DNA from: Halichoerus grypus
Lineage: Eukaryota; Chordata; Mammalia; Carnivora; Phocidae
Direction of reading: 5' to 3'
Assembly (NCBI RefSeq): GCF_964656455.1
Contig: NC_135719.1
Location: 6,985,163 to 7,049,162, forward strand
DNA length: 64,000 nucleotides
Position 1 is the stretch's first letter; the number at the start of each line of letters is the position of its first letter. Shown one piece after another: positions 1 through 10,769 of this stretch. The notes beneath the pieces were generated by a model. The model saw only the letters and a program-made list of their open reading frames with translations, searched no databases and was not told where the DNA came from. Made by a program: the position numbers and the translations under genes.

Positions 1-754
1 AAATTAACATCTTTACAATACTACCAATGAAACTACAGACTTTATTTGAATTTCACCAGTTTTCCTCCTAATGCCCCTTTTTCTTGTTCTAGGATCTCAC
101 ACTGTGTTGGGTTGACATAGCTCCCTAGTCTTCTCTGATCTGTAGCAGTTCCTCATTTTTTCCTTGACTTTCACATCCTTGACAGTTTTGAAGAGCATTG
201 GTTAATTACTTCGTAGACTATCAAGTTGATTTTGTGTGGTGTTTTCTCATTGATGGGATTGAGGTCATGCATTACTGGGAAGAATACTACAGGAGAGATA
301 TTGTATCCTTCACAGTGCATTGTATCTGAGGGTACATGATGTTATCTTATTCCTGATGATGTTAATGAAGTGGTGGCTGCCAGGTTTCACCACTATAATG
401 TTATTTTTCCCTTTGTAGTTGATAAATATCTTAGGGGAGCTATTCTGAAATGATGCTTATATCTGCTTCTTCTCAAACTTGTCCCCTGATTTTAGCCTCT
501 ATCTTGTCTGAAACAAGTATTACTGCAGATAATTATTTCTTAAAACATTTTTTAAAATTACATGGATATATCTTGTGATACATGGATATATTCTCATACT
601 CAGTTTACAGAATATAACTTTAAAAGTCCTTCTTCACCCTTGCCACTCAGTACCACTTCGAGCCCAGAGATAATGTCTATTCAATGGTGTCTGTCCAGGC
701 TTTTTCTATGTACATCAAGAAAAATGTCCATCACTATTCCTGTTCCTCAGCCAC
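1..754 (-). repeat. Old L1 (L1M-type) fragment, 3' part
   Basis: AT-rich DNA without a credible gene. The wording around 90-440 (target of text such as 'ggatctcacactgtgttggg' and 'ggtacatgatgttatctt') resembles the 3' region of an ancient mammalian L1 read on the minus strand. The same old element seems to resume at about 1630, after the younger L1 that interrupts it. Family assignment is from memory of repeat consensus, so moderate confidence. Confidence 0.5.
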
Positions 755-1629
755 CCCTCACTCTTTCTTTTCTTTTTGTTTTGTTTTGTTTTGTTTTAAT
801 TTTTTATTGTTATGTTAATCCCCGTACATTACATCATTAGTTTTAGATATAGTGTTCCATGATTCATTGTTTGTGCATAACACCCAGTGCTCCATGCAGA
901 ACGTGCCCTCCTCAATACCCATCACCAGGCTAACCCATCCTCCCACCCCCCTCCCTCTAGAACCCTCAGTTTGTTTTTCAGAGTCCATCGTCTCTCATGG
1001 TTCTTCTCCCCCTCCGATTTCCCCCCCTTCATTCTTCCCCTCCTGCTACATTCTTCTTCTTTTTTTCTTTCTTAACATATATTGCATTATTTGTTTCAGA
1101 GGTACAGATCTGAGATTCAACAGTCTTGCACAATTCACAGCGCTTACCAGAGCACATACCCTCTCCAGTGTCCATCACCCAGTCACCCCCTCCCTCCCAC
1201 CCCATCCCCCACTCCAGCAACCCTCCGTTTGTTTCCTGAGATTAAGAATTCCTCATATCAGCGAGGTCATATGATACATGTCTTTCTCTGTTTGACTTAT
1301 TTCGCTCAGCATAATACCCTCCAGTTCCATCCACGTCGTTGCAAATGGCAAGATCTCATTCCTTTTGATGGCTGCATAATATTCCATTGTATATGTATAC
1401 CACATCTTCTTTAGCCATTCATCTGTCGATGGACATCTTGGCTCCTTCCACAGTTTGGCTATTGTGGACATTGCTGCTATAAACATCGGGGTGCACGTAC
1501 CCTTTCGGATCCCTACTTTTGTATCTTTGGGGTAAATACCCAGTAGTGCAATTGCTGGATCATATGGTAGCTCTATTTTCAACTTTTTGAGGAACCTGCA
1601 CACTGTTTTCCAGAGCCCTCACTCTTTCT
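755..1629 (-). mobile_element. 5'-truncated carnivore L1 with 14-bp TSD
   Basis: The body (769-1615) reads as an L1 3' end on the minus strand. The T-rich tract at 769-805 is the poly(A) tail. Frame 1253-1603 (minus) encodes the C-terminal part of L1 ORF2 protein (it includes PYDPAIALLGIYPKDTK and MEYYAAIKRNEILPF). The 3' UTR lies at about 806-1250. The 5' end is truncated, as is usual for L1. Perfect 14-bp direct repeats (ccctcactctttct) at 755-768 and 1616-1629 are the target-site duplication, so this is a complete and fairly recent retrotransposition event into the older L1 around it. Confidence 0.93.
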
Positions 1630-2615
1630 GAAGGCAACAAATGTTATCGGTCCCTTGACTATTTATCTAGGGATATTTATGCGTATGTGAGTACTATTTA
1701 TATTTATATCCTTCCCCTTTTTATACAAATGAGTATACCTTAGATGCAGTTCTGCTCTTTAATTTATATTTTTACTTAAAATGCACCTTGGAGATCATTC
1801 CATATTGGTACATAAAAAAATCTCCTCCTTAGAGCTAATGATGGTAGAGCATTTCATTGTAAGGATTCCATTGTAAGGACTATTTAATTAGTCCCCTGTT
1901 GATGGATATTTAGGTAGCTTTCAATCTTTTGATCTCTCAGTAATGTGACAATGCATTATATCTTCATACTGATGCTAGTATTATTTATAAGGTAAATTCC
2001 TGGAGGTGAAAATGCTAGGTAGAGGGCATATGCATTGATAATTTCTACAGATATTAATAAATCATCTTCCTATCAAAGCTTTGTCAGTTTGTACTCCCAT
2101 TAACAATGCATGAGAGAACCCGCTTTTCCTCATCCTTATTAACATAATGCATCATCAAATGATTTGATCTTGGCCAACCTCATAGGTAAAAAATTATATT
2201 CAATGTAGTATTTTAAAGTAAATTTTATTGACATTTAACATACATGCAGACATATGTAGAAACATAAATGTACAGCTCCATTCATTTTCACAAAGTGGAT
2301 TCGTCTGTGTAATAGCACCCAGATCAAGAAATAGAATTCCAGCAGCCCCCATCTTATCTCCAGCTCCTTACCACTTAAGACAACCACTACCTTCTAATAC
2401 CTTCAATTAGTTTTGCCTGTTTTTGAACTTTATGTAAAGGTCATTATGCAGTGTGTCCTTCTCTTTAACTCAATATCTCAGTGTAGTCTTATTTTACAAT
2501 TAAATTTATTGTATGTGCAATGGAATATCACGTTGTATGTTTTAACAGCCATTTCTTAAACTACTTTTTCTGTGAACTCTTGATTCATATCCTTTGGGCA
2601 TTTTTCTCTTGGGCT

Positions 2616-2845
2616 ATTAGTCTTTATTTATTTATTTATTTTTAAAGATTTTATTTATTTATTTATTTGAGAGAGAGAGAGAAAACACAAGTTGGGGGAG
2701 GGGCAGAGGGAGAGGGAGAAGCAGATGCCTCGCTGAGCTGGGAGCCCGATGCAGGACTCTATCCCCAGACCCTGGGATCATGACCTGAGCCGAAGGCAGG
2801 TGCTTAACTGACTGAGCCACCCAGGTGCCCCAATTAGTCTTTATT
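2616..2845 (-). mobile_element. SINEC (tRNA-derived carnivore SINE)
   Basis: The minus-strand SINE body runs from the T-rich tail at 2629 to the complement of the tRNA-like head (ccacccaggtgcccc) ending at 2832. TSD attagtctttatt occurs at 2616-2628 and 2833-2845 (13 bp). The tRNA-like head carries Pol III box A/B-like sequence. Confidence 0.93.
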
Positions 2846-3026
2846 CTTATTGATTTACGGAAGATCTTTATATATTAGGAAATTAGCCCTTTGTGATATA
2901 GATAAGTTGCAAATATTCTTTCCTAGTTTATCATTTGATTTTGCCTATTGTAGTTTTTATCACATAGAATTTTTTTTTTTTAATCTGAGGTGGTTGAATG
3001 TATTAGTCTTTTGGGGTTTCTGAAGC

Positions 3027-3247
3027 TTGTCATATTTATTTTTTTAAAAAAGATTTTATTTATTCTATTTGAAAGAGGGAGAGAGCGAGCACAAGCAGGG
3101 TGGGGAGGGAGAGGGAGAAGAAGCAGGCTTCCTGCTGAGCGAGGAGCCCAATATGGGGCTTGATACCAGGACCCAGGATCATGACCGGAGCCGAAGGCAG
3201 AGGCTTAACCAACTGAACCACCCAGGCGGCCCTTGTTGTCATATTTA
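3027..3247 (-). mobile_element. SINEC
   Basis: The minus-strand SINE body is at 3039-3235, with a poly-T start and a degenerate head (ccacccaggcggccc). TSD ttgtcatattta occurs at 3027-3038 and 3236-3247 (12 bp). It is inserted in old L1 DNA. Confidence 0.9.
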
Positions 3248-3489
3248 GAAAGGCCTTTCCTATGCCAAGATTATTTTTAATTACCCATAATTTTGTCTAG
3301 CTTTTGTTTACATTTAAATCTTTAAACCAATTGGTTGTCTTTCATTTCTAAATACATTGTAATTTGACTTTTTTCTTTTTTCTTAACCTAAGGGTATTTA
3401 GGAGAATATTTTAATGATTTTTCTAGGCAGATAATATTCTGGTTATCCTTTTAAAATTATTAATCTTGAATATTATTTCACTGTGTTCA

Positions 3490-4014
3490 GAGACTGTGGC
3501 CCCTTTATGATTTTTGATTTGTAGAATTTGTCTAGTTTTCCTTTGTAGCTCAAGGCAGGGTCATTTTTTTGAGATTGTTCCTTGTATGTTGTATGTGTGC
3601 ATAATTTCATTAGATTTTGTGTGCATTCGTGTGTTTATGTGTATGTATACACATGTAATATACATTTACATACGATCAAGTTTAATTATGTTATCAAATC
3701 TTTTACTTTTACCTAATATCTAATGGATGCGGCCCAAACCTTCCACCACGTGGTTTTATCAATTTTGCTTTGTTTTTCTATCCACTGTTGCTCTCTAAAT
3801 TCCAAAGCCATGCTCTTAAGAGCGTAAGGAATCGTGATTTTTATTTACTTTAATTTTACCACCAGTTAATACACAAATGTGTCTCATTGTTAAAATGCAA
3901 ACAAACAGAAATCGAGGTGAAAATCACTACTCAGCGTTATTACATTAAAGCAACAACGAGATGCCATTTTCTCAACAACAGATCGGCAACATTTTTAAAA
4001 GATTGGTAACATTT
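3490..4014. other. AT-rich intergenic DNA, no gene
   Basis: No credible coding frame. The part at 3955-4014 ('aacgagatgccattttctc') resembles a plus-strand ancient L1 fragment; it appears to continue after the SINE pair at about 4420. The rest I cannot classify. Confidence 0.4.
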
Positions 4015-4194
4015 CTGGGCGCCTGGGGGGCTCAGATGGTTAATCGTCTGCCTTCGGCTCAGGTCATGATTCCGGGGTCCTGGGATTGAGCCCCACATTG
4101 GGCTCCCTGCTCAGCGGGGAGTCCGCTTCTCCCGCTTCCTCTGCCCCTCCCTCTGATTGTTTTCTCTCGCTCTCAAATAAATAAATAAAATCTT
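4015..4194 (+). mobile_element. SINEC, tail invaded by a second SINE
   Basis: Plus-strand SINE: the head is at 4018 (gcgcctggggggctcag) and the A-rich tail (aaataaataaataaaatctt) ends at about 4194. Its tail has been used as the target for the next, opposite-strand SINE, so the two lie head-out in an inverted arrangement. Confidence 0.9.
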
Positions 4195-4405
4195 TTTTTT
4201 AAAAGATTTTATTTATTTATTTGACAGAGAGAGACACAGTGAGAGAGGGTACACAAGCAGGGTGAGTGGGAGAGGGAGAAGCAGGCTTCCCGCGGAGCAG
4301 GGAGCCCAAAGCGGGGCTCGATCCCAGGACCCTGGGATCATGACCTGAGCCGAAGGCAGACGCTTAACGACTGAGCCACCCAGGCACCCCAATAAATAAA
4401 ATCTT
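4180..4405 (-). mobile_element. SINEC inserted in the tail of another SINE
   Basis: The minus-strand SINE body is at 4195-4390. TSD aataaataaaatctt (15 bp) occurs at 4180-4194 and 4391-4405; this target is the A-rich tail of the SINE at 4015, which proves the order of insertion. Confidence 0.93.
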
Positions 4406-4588
4406 AAAAAAGAAAAAAAAGATTGGTAACAGTCCATCAAGAGCCCCTGTCATGGGTGAGAGTGCCCCAGGGACAGGTCCTAGAGCATGGCCTGGGGAGC
4501 CTGTTAGAGATACAATAAATGTGACTTCTTGTTACAAGTGCAGCTACTGGTTGTGACATTTAAAAGTTCGGTAGATATTACCAAGTTG

Positions 4589-4728
4589 TTCACCTAAAAA
4601 ATTTTTTTTAAGTTTATTTATTCATTAAACAACCTCTACACCCAGCATGGGGCTTGAACTCACGACCCAGGGTTGAAAGATTCACTTGTTCTTCTGACTC
4701 AGCCAGTCAGGCCCCTCCTTCACCTAAA
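4589..4728 (-). mobile_element. Short, older SINEC
   Basis: About 120 bp (4599-4718), diverged, with the minus-strand signature 'cagcatggggcttgaactc' and head remnant 'gactcagccagtcaggccc'. TSD ttcacctaaa (10 bp) occurs at 4589-4598 and 4719-4728. The shorter body and higher divergence suggest an older SINEC subfamily. Confidence 0.8.
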
Positions 4729-5389
4729 GAGCTTTAATCACTCTTTGACAAACCCACTGTGCTCTGAGCACCCCCGTCCCCAGAGGGAGGGAAATGCAAT
4801 CTGAGCCAGTGTTTCCTCTCCATCAGGGTGAAGGTTCAGGGCTGTTGGAGATGCGAAGGCATCCGCTTCTGGCTCACGTGGGTTTCCCTGGAGCGTGCAT
4901 TGTGCCCACGGCCCCTGCGTGGTTCCTTCTTGTCAGGCCTGTGCCAGGCTAGGGAACCCTTTGTGAGGTTGGGAGTGCAGGTGCAGGTCCCCACCCGAAG
5001 TTTTACCATCACCTTAGGAGTGTGTCAGGTCCTTGAATAGTAGGGTCATCGACTTCTGTCTCCTTCCCAGACCCCAGGAAATCCCCCTTCCCCAACGTCA
5101 TACCTCTTTCCTTGCCTCTTCCAAGGCTCCTCACCTTATCCCTGGGTCTGTGGCTTCATATTTTATAAAAGGGGAAAGGCCTTTGCCTACAGGCTGGGTC
5201 TGCTTTCTGTCCTATTCAGAAATTCCAAGTCCTGCTTGGCGCCCAGAGTTGAGGAGACAGGAAGGAACATTTAAGGGTAAACAGTGTGACATTTCATAAA
5301 TTATCCAACCACAGTATCTGTCATCATGATTCCACCTTAAAGACTGACGCTACTTCATTCTGTCCCAGCTCACTTTGCATGTGCACCCC

Positions 5390-5390
<1 letters not shown>
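4729..5390. other. Unique intergenic DNA
   Basis: Moderately GC-rich single-copy-looking sequence. The short open frames here (for example at 4828-5040 and 5033-5299) lack start context, family resemblance or splice structure, and I do not call them genes. Confidence 0.5.

Positions 5391-5437
<47 letters not shown>
5391..5437. repeat. (CA)n microsatellite
   Basis: About 23 uninterrupted CA units. Likely length-polymorphic and a candidate Z-DNA former. Confidence 0.97.
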
Positions 5438-5438
<1 letters not shown>

Positions 5439-5469
5439 CTCGCGCACTCCATTTAAAAAGACAGCTGGA

Positions 5470-5960
5470 GCAATGGGGCGCCGGCTGGCCAGGCCTTTCT
5501 TGCACCTCTCAGCAGAGCTGCTAACTAGGCTCTCCGGCTGGACTCTCCCCAGTTTGTCTCTCCTGCCGGATCATCAAGGTTGCCTGGCAACCACCAGCAG
5601 GTCGGCCTCTCACATGGTTTCCTTAAAGAAAATGGCAAAGCTCTCTTTCCTGTCACAGTGCAAGCAAAGCCTAATTAGTGTGAACCCGGAATCAATCACG
5701 GAGGGGTTGGGAGAGGGGGTGCGGGATGGTAAAAGGGTGTGAAAAGCTCAGAGCAGGGCCTGGAATGGGCACTTGGGTGCCGATGTGAAAATAGCCACCA
5801 TTTCCTAATTTTACCTCTCACTGCCTCTTCCAGGATGGAACCCAGGGCAGGGCTTAGCAAGGGGGAACTGCTTAGGCTCCAGTCTGAGCTACGGGTGAAG
5901 GAATAGGGTATTTTTAATCTGGAGAAGACTCTTTTCAAGGACTGGAGACATGGAAGTCTT
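5470..5960. promoter_or_regulatory. Candidate conserved non-coding element with X-box palindrome
   Basis: Unique sequence. It contains the perfect inverted repeat GGTTGCC-T-GGCAACC at 5578-5592, which matches the RFX-family X-box layout (two GTTGCC-type half-sites separated by one base). About 80-110 bases further on are homeodomain-type cores (cctaattag near 5670, atcaatca near 5691). No coding frame has protein-like character. Regulatory function is inferred from motifs only. Confidence 0.35.
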
Positions 5961-6169
5961 TAAATATTTGGAAGCTGAGGAGCACCAGAGTGGCCCAGTC
6001 GGTTAAGCGTCTGCCTTCAGCTCAGGTTATGATCCCAGGGACCTGGGATCGAGTCCCGCCTGGGGCTCCCTGCTCCGAGGGGAGTCTACTTCTCCCTCTG
6101 CCCCTCCCCCTCTTCGTGCTCGCTCTCAAATAAATAAAATCTTAAAATAAAATAAATATTTGGAAGCTG
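5961..6169 (+). mobile_element. SINEC
   Basis: The plus-strand body is at 5978-6152. TSD taaatatttggaagctg (17 bp, perfect) occurs at 5961-5977 and 6153-6169. Confidence 0.93.
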
Positions 6170-6665
6170 CGAGCACAGGAAAGGGATTAATCTGGTTCTA
6201 GCTGGCACGAGAGGGAAGCATACGTAGGCCCATTTGATGGAGTGGTTTTGAAAACTGTAAGTGGTCCATAGGGGAGAAGGTATGTCTTGGGGGAGGCAGC
6301 CAATTCCCAGCAGCACAGGCGTGGGTGCTGGGGAGAGGGTGTGCACGGGTGAACACTAACACCTCTATGACATCTCATCTTGGACAGGTCTCCATCCCTG
6401 AGTGGACACAGGTGGCTCCCTGTGGTGGGCACTGAGTCTCCCCCACCTGTACCCTGAGTTCCGAGAACTGGCCATCCTCTGGTCTCCGCTGGCCAGTGGT
6501 GGGTATGCTGTTGACATCCTCTTCATACACCATGGGCATTTCAGCCCAAGGTCTGCTGAATCCACAGGTAAGGTTGGGGCCACAGCTGCTGCGGCCGAGG
6601 CTGTTGCTAGGGGTGCTGAACACAGAGTGAGGGGTGGGGTGGTCTCGTGGAATGGATGGTAGAAA
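6170..6665. other. Unique intergenic DNA
   Basis: No repeat or gene recognised. Overlapping short frames on both strands are explained by base composition. Confidence 0.45.
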
Positions 6666-6893
6666 GGATTGGCCCACTCTTCTTTTTTTTTTTTTTTTAA
6701 GATTTTATTTAATTATTTGAGAGAGAGAGAGAGAGACAACAGAGAGAGAGAGAGGAAGAGGGAGAAGCAGACTCCCTGCTGAGCAGAGAGCCCAATGCGG
6801 GGCTCGATCCCAGGACCCTAGGATCACGACCTGAGCCAAAGGCAGACGCTTAATCGACTGAGCCACCCAGGCGCCCAGGACTGGCCCACTCTT
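6666..6893 (-). mobile_element. SINEC
   Basis: The minus-strand body is at 6682-6877 and starts with an 18-base T tract. TSD ggattggcccactctt occurs at 6666-6681, and again at 6878-6893 with one mismatch. Confidence 0.92.
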
Positions 6894-7129
6894 GTTGAAG
6901 CAGGTGGCAGTGTGAGCAGAGGATAGGTAAGTGGGACCTCTGCAGGTGGAAGGGGGATGGGAAAATCATGAGTGCATGAGAGGAGGTGGGAGAGGGAGAA
7001 GTTGATGTCAAGTGATGTCGAAGCTCGTTTCGTACATTGAGCGTGTCAAGCTAAGGTAAGGACAAGGAAGCAGGAGAAGCAGGCTCTCGAGGGACCAGCT
7101 ATTACACAGGGACTGGCACTGCCATTTGG

Positions 7130-7295
7130 TGTGTCTGGGATGAGCCAGGTGCTTTCCATTTAATTGTTTTTAATCATCAACAATTGGTAAGGCAGGGAAT
7201 ATTATCCCCATTTTACAGGTGAGGAAACTGAAGCACAGAGCGGCCAAGGGACTTGCCCTGAGTGACTTAGGAAACGGCAGAGTCAAGAGTCAAAT
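7130..7295 (-). repeat. MIR fossil
   Basis: 'ccccattttacaggtgagg' followed by 'aaactgaagcacagag' and 'acttgccctgagtgac' is the familiar MIR core read on the minus strand. The flanking DNA at 6894-7130 is unique, with nothing recognised. Confidence 0.75.
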
Positions 7296-7504
7296 ATAGA
7301 TGTGTCTTCTTAAAGTTCGACCTCTTTCAGCCTTGCTGCTGCCCCCCACTCCCCCACCCCACAGCGGGCAAGGATCCAGGCACAAGGCGAGAGTTGTGCA
7401 CACACAGCCTGGGTCCCTTGATGGTGGAGGTGTTACCCCTGAAAATTTAGCATCACTCAGTTGTGCATTCCTTTTTTTTTCCTTAATAGATTTTTCTTTT
7501 TAAA

Positions 7505-7720
7505 TGTATAAGTAGAGGGATAACATAGAGCAAGTACGTGCATAAAGGGCACTTAGGCATACAGCTGGGTGACGTTTTACAAATGCATGCGCCTGTGCAA
7601 TCATCACCCAGGCCAGGATACAGAACATTCCCAGCAGCCCCGGTGTTTTTCTTAACACAAATCAGGACTCTATTGGAACAGCTAAATATATACATTAATG
7701 GGTCATGTGCCACTAGATAG
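7505..7720 (-). repeat. Old L1 3' UTR-like fragment
   Basis: 'caatcatcacccaggccagg' and 'acagaacattcccagcagcc' are typical of ancient L1 3' ends read on the minus strand. No intact frame. Confidence 0.5.
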
Positions 7721-7744
7721 GGCCTAACAAGATTTGCTAACATA

Positions 7745-9335
7745 GGTACTGTGTTTTCTCTGCAAATGCTATGGTTTCCAGAGCCCAGAAGAGGAGGGGA
7801 TGAGGCGATTGTGCAGAAGATAAGATCCTGAAGCCCAGCATTTGAGATGATTAATGGTCCCTGGGCTGCAGCTCTTTTTCAGTCTGATATGGAGAGAGGG
7901 CAGCCTTGTTTAAATTCTCCCTGTTCCAGGCCTCCTCCCTCCTCCCCCGCCCCAACCATGCTTCTCTGTTATCTCAGCGAGGTCAGAATTAACCCGTGTT
8001 TAAGCCACTGGGAGCCTTAGAGAGGGCGGGTCATTGATAGAAACCCATCTCTTAGCAAAGTCAAAGAGGAATTTCTCAAGTGTCACGTGGGAAGCCAGAA
8101 CACTGCCTTAGAGCCCTTGGGGCTTGGGGGGTTTCATTCTCCCTAGCAGGCGTGGGGGACCCCTGCAGCCCCCTGGTTTTGAGGGGGTGAGCAAGGAGGC
8201 CTGGGTGGCCCTGTCTGGAGGATGAAAGTGCCAGATGGCTGTCCAGGTGTTCCAGCTGACTTAACAACCTTATCAGATGCCCCGAGGGGCCCAGCCCTCA
8301 GCAGACAGAAATGTTTTGTGAAGGCAGCAGGGAACGGTGTCCCCACTCCTCCCTTCCCTCTTCCCTTTTCTTGAACCTGTCCCATGTTGGTCAGAAGGCC
8401 ATCCAGTGGTTCTTAGCTGCTCACTGTCACTCTGTCCCCCTTGTACCAGATCCCTGGCAGAGGCTGCTGGCCAGGTCCCTAGAAGGACCTTGGCTGTCTC
8501 CCAAACTCACTAATCGTGGACTGGCAAATGTGGCAAATCACACCCAAGATTCCTGTTGGAGTGGAAGGTGACTTACCCTACTATGGTCATGTGGAGGGTT
8601 TTGGCATCCCCAGACGCCCACATCCCAACTGCTCTGCCCTCCTGCACTGAGCCCTGGGCTTACAGCCTTTAGTTTTTGTCAGTGGGGTGCAGGAGAGAAG
8701 AGAGGAACTCTGGGTGACCTCAAGCCTGGAAGAAGTGGCCAAACTTCACATCCCAGATACTGTGGTTATTGGTCCCATATCAAAAATGTCCATTTCCAAT
8801 TGCAAATGCCCACCCCCACCATCTTAGGACAGGGCCCAGTTCTTTATGATGATACCTAAAATGATGTCCTTTTCCTGTATTCAGCCTTTAGAGACTAGGG
8901 AGGCTAGATGTCCCCAGGATCACAATCCTTCCCAGCAGCCCTGCTCCCACAAAAGATAGAAAGGAGCCTCCTGGTCAAGGTATACACATGTGTTTTCCTC
9001 CTGCCTTCTCAAAATCCCATGATGAGGGCAGTGATGAACAGATGGACCTGTGGCCCAAGTGTATAGACCCATAATGCTGAGGGAAACAGGAAGAGAGTCA
9101 GCCGTGCATTAAATGATTAGCAAATTTCTAGAAGGGAGAAAGTAATGGGTAATACTAAGCAGAAGTAGCTGAAGAGCCTCAGTGCTGCAGAGGACAAGGC
9201 TGTCACTTCCCCAGGAAAGCTCCAAATTCAGAGCCGGCTAAAAAGAGTGGCCAGCTGCTTGACATCTGTTCTGGGAGGAGGTGGAAGAGCTTGTGTGGGG
9301 ACAGGCCCCTGGGGCTCCTGCCATGTTTGACGGTG
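7745..9335. other. Unique intergenic DNA, no gene recognised
   Basis: About 1.6 kb without identifiable repeats or protein-like frames. GC is moderate. Short frames at 8076-8571 overlap on both strands and have no family resemblance. Part of it may be conserved non-coding DNA, but I see no decisive motif. Confidence 0.45.
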
Positions 9336-9340
9336 CTCTG

Positions 9341-9525
9341 GAGCAGTGGCCCTCAAACTCCACTATCCTCCAGAATCCTCAGAAAGTTCTGGAATACTCC
9401 ACGCCCAGGCTGTGCCTCTGGCCAATTAAATCAGAATACTTGGGGATGGGCCACAGGACTCAGCAGCTGTAAAGCTCCCTAGCAGCATTCATTGGGCACC
9501 CATGGCTGAGACCTGCTGGTCGAGA
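9341..9525 (+). mobile_element. MER5A-like non-autonomous hAT DNA transposon
   Basis: Begins with 'cagtggccctcaaact', has the internal landmark 'ccaattaaatcagaata' and ends near 'gctgagacctgctgg'. This agrees with the short, non-coding MER5A class mobilised by hAT-Charlie transposases. Old and diverged. Confidence 0.65.
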
Positions 9526-9529
9526 GGAC

Positions 9530-10050
9530 ACACTTTGTTTGGGCATTGGGGGGAGGGGGTCAGTCCATTCACTGCCTGCTACGCCGAAGAGAAGCCTGCT
9601 GGTCAATAGGGGGGGCTCCCTGGATACACCCCGTAGCTTGGGCCCTCATCACCTGGAAAGGTGGCCCCGTGTCTCCCTCCCCCATGTCCCTGTCTCCATC
9701 CTCCATAGCCCCCAGATGATCTTCCTAGGGGTTGATACAAATCCTGTCACGCCCCTGCCCTCCACTGCAGACCAAGTCCAGGCTGTGGAGACTCTCCAGA
9801 AGATCCCCATGCTTTTCCTTCTAGCTGAATTTCCTCCCCTGGCCCTATACTCTGGTCAAATGGAGGGCCCACCTTAGTCTTCTTGCATCCCCTTACCATC
9901 CCCAGTGCCTAGCCAGGTGATCTATGTATAAGAGGTGCTCACATAAAAGGCTGGTTTTGCTGAACTGAGCTTGGCGAAGTGCAGTGTCTCTGGGCTGTAG
10001 AATGAAGGAAACCTAATTTGTCCTTGCTGAGCTGCTCTGGCCATGGATAG
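9530..10050. repeat. L2-like ancient LINE remnants
   Basis: Segments at about 9690-9850 and 9880-9960 ('ccagtgcctagccaggtg' and neighbours) resemble diverged L2 LINE 3' sequence. The open frame at 9539-9877 falls in it and is not a gene. Confidence 0.4.
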
Positions 10051-10559
10051 CTTATTCTGAGGGCAAAAGGGGGATTATAAGCAGCTTGAAAACTCAGAAT
10101 TTCTTGCAACCTACCATTTTATGTTGGTATTGGTGTCATATTTTGAAAACTTTCAGTATAAATATTTGTACTGATGTTGCCAATCATTAAAATAAAACAT
10201 GTTCATTACAAATGAAAAAAAAAAAACACAAAAAACTAAGAAATGTATGAAGTAGAAAGTGAATCTCTCCGTGACCCTTCCCAGGGATAGACATTGTCAA
10301 CAGATCAATGTTTAAACTTGCTGGCTTTTTATTACCCATGGAAACTTTTCTCCCCCTCAAGTGGGTCCACACTCCACACACTGCTTTCTCCATGAACCAT
10401 AGGCATGACTGTGCTCTCCAGTCCACACGGGCTCATATTCTACCTCCATTTGTTGAACCAGAGTCCTCTCTTGGTAGATGGCTACATCGTTCCCAACTCG
10501 CGCTGGAACATTTTTCGTTTGTGAAAAAGTAAATTATAGAAATAACTCATGAAAAAAAT
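10051..10559. repeat. Ancient L1-type fragment with A-rich stretch
   Basis: AT-rich sequence with an A tract at 10216-10228, followed by text resembling old L1 3' UTR. Orientation is uncertain and no gene is present. Confidence 0.35.
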
Positions 10560-10769
10560 GGGAACGGGGCGCCTGGGTGGCTCAGTCATTAAGCGTCTGC
10601 CTTCGGCTCAGGTCATGATCCCAGGGTCCTGGGATCGAGCCCCGCATCGGGCTCTCTGCTCCGCGGGAGGCCTGCTTCTCCCTCTTCCACTCCCCCTGCT
10701 TGTGTTCCCTCTCTCACTGTCTCTCTCTCTGTCAAAAAATAAATAAAATCTTTAAAAAAAAAAGGGAAC
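10560..10769 (+). mobile_element. SINEC, near consensus
   Basis: The plus-strand body is at 10566-10763, with intact head and A-rich tail. Short TSD gggaac occurs at 10560-10565 and 10764-10769 and can be extended into the adjoining A-run with mismatch. Confidence 0.92.

Larger units (their letters stand above)
1630..3490 (-). repeat. Old L1 (L1M-type) fragments split by SINEs
   Basis: Continues the ancient L1 sequence. Segments at 2040-2120, 2215-2480 and 2846-3340 resemble minus-strand L1 3' UTR or ORF2 (for example 'ttagccctttgtgatatag', the usual ORF2 landmark). Two SINEs are inserted in it. Highly diverged; no intact reading frame. Confidence 0.6.
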
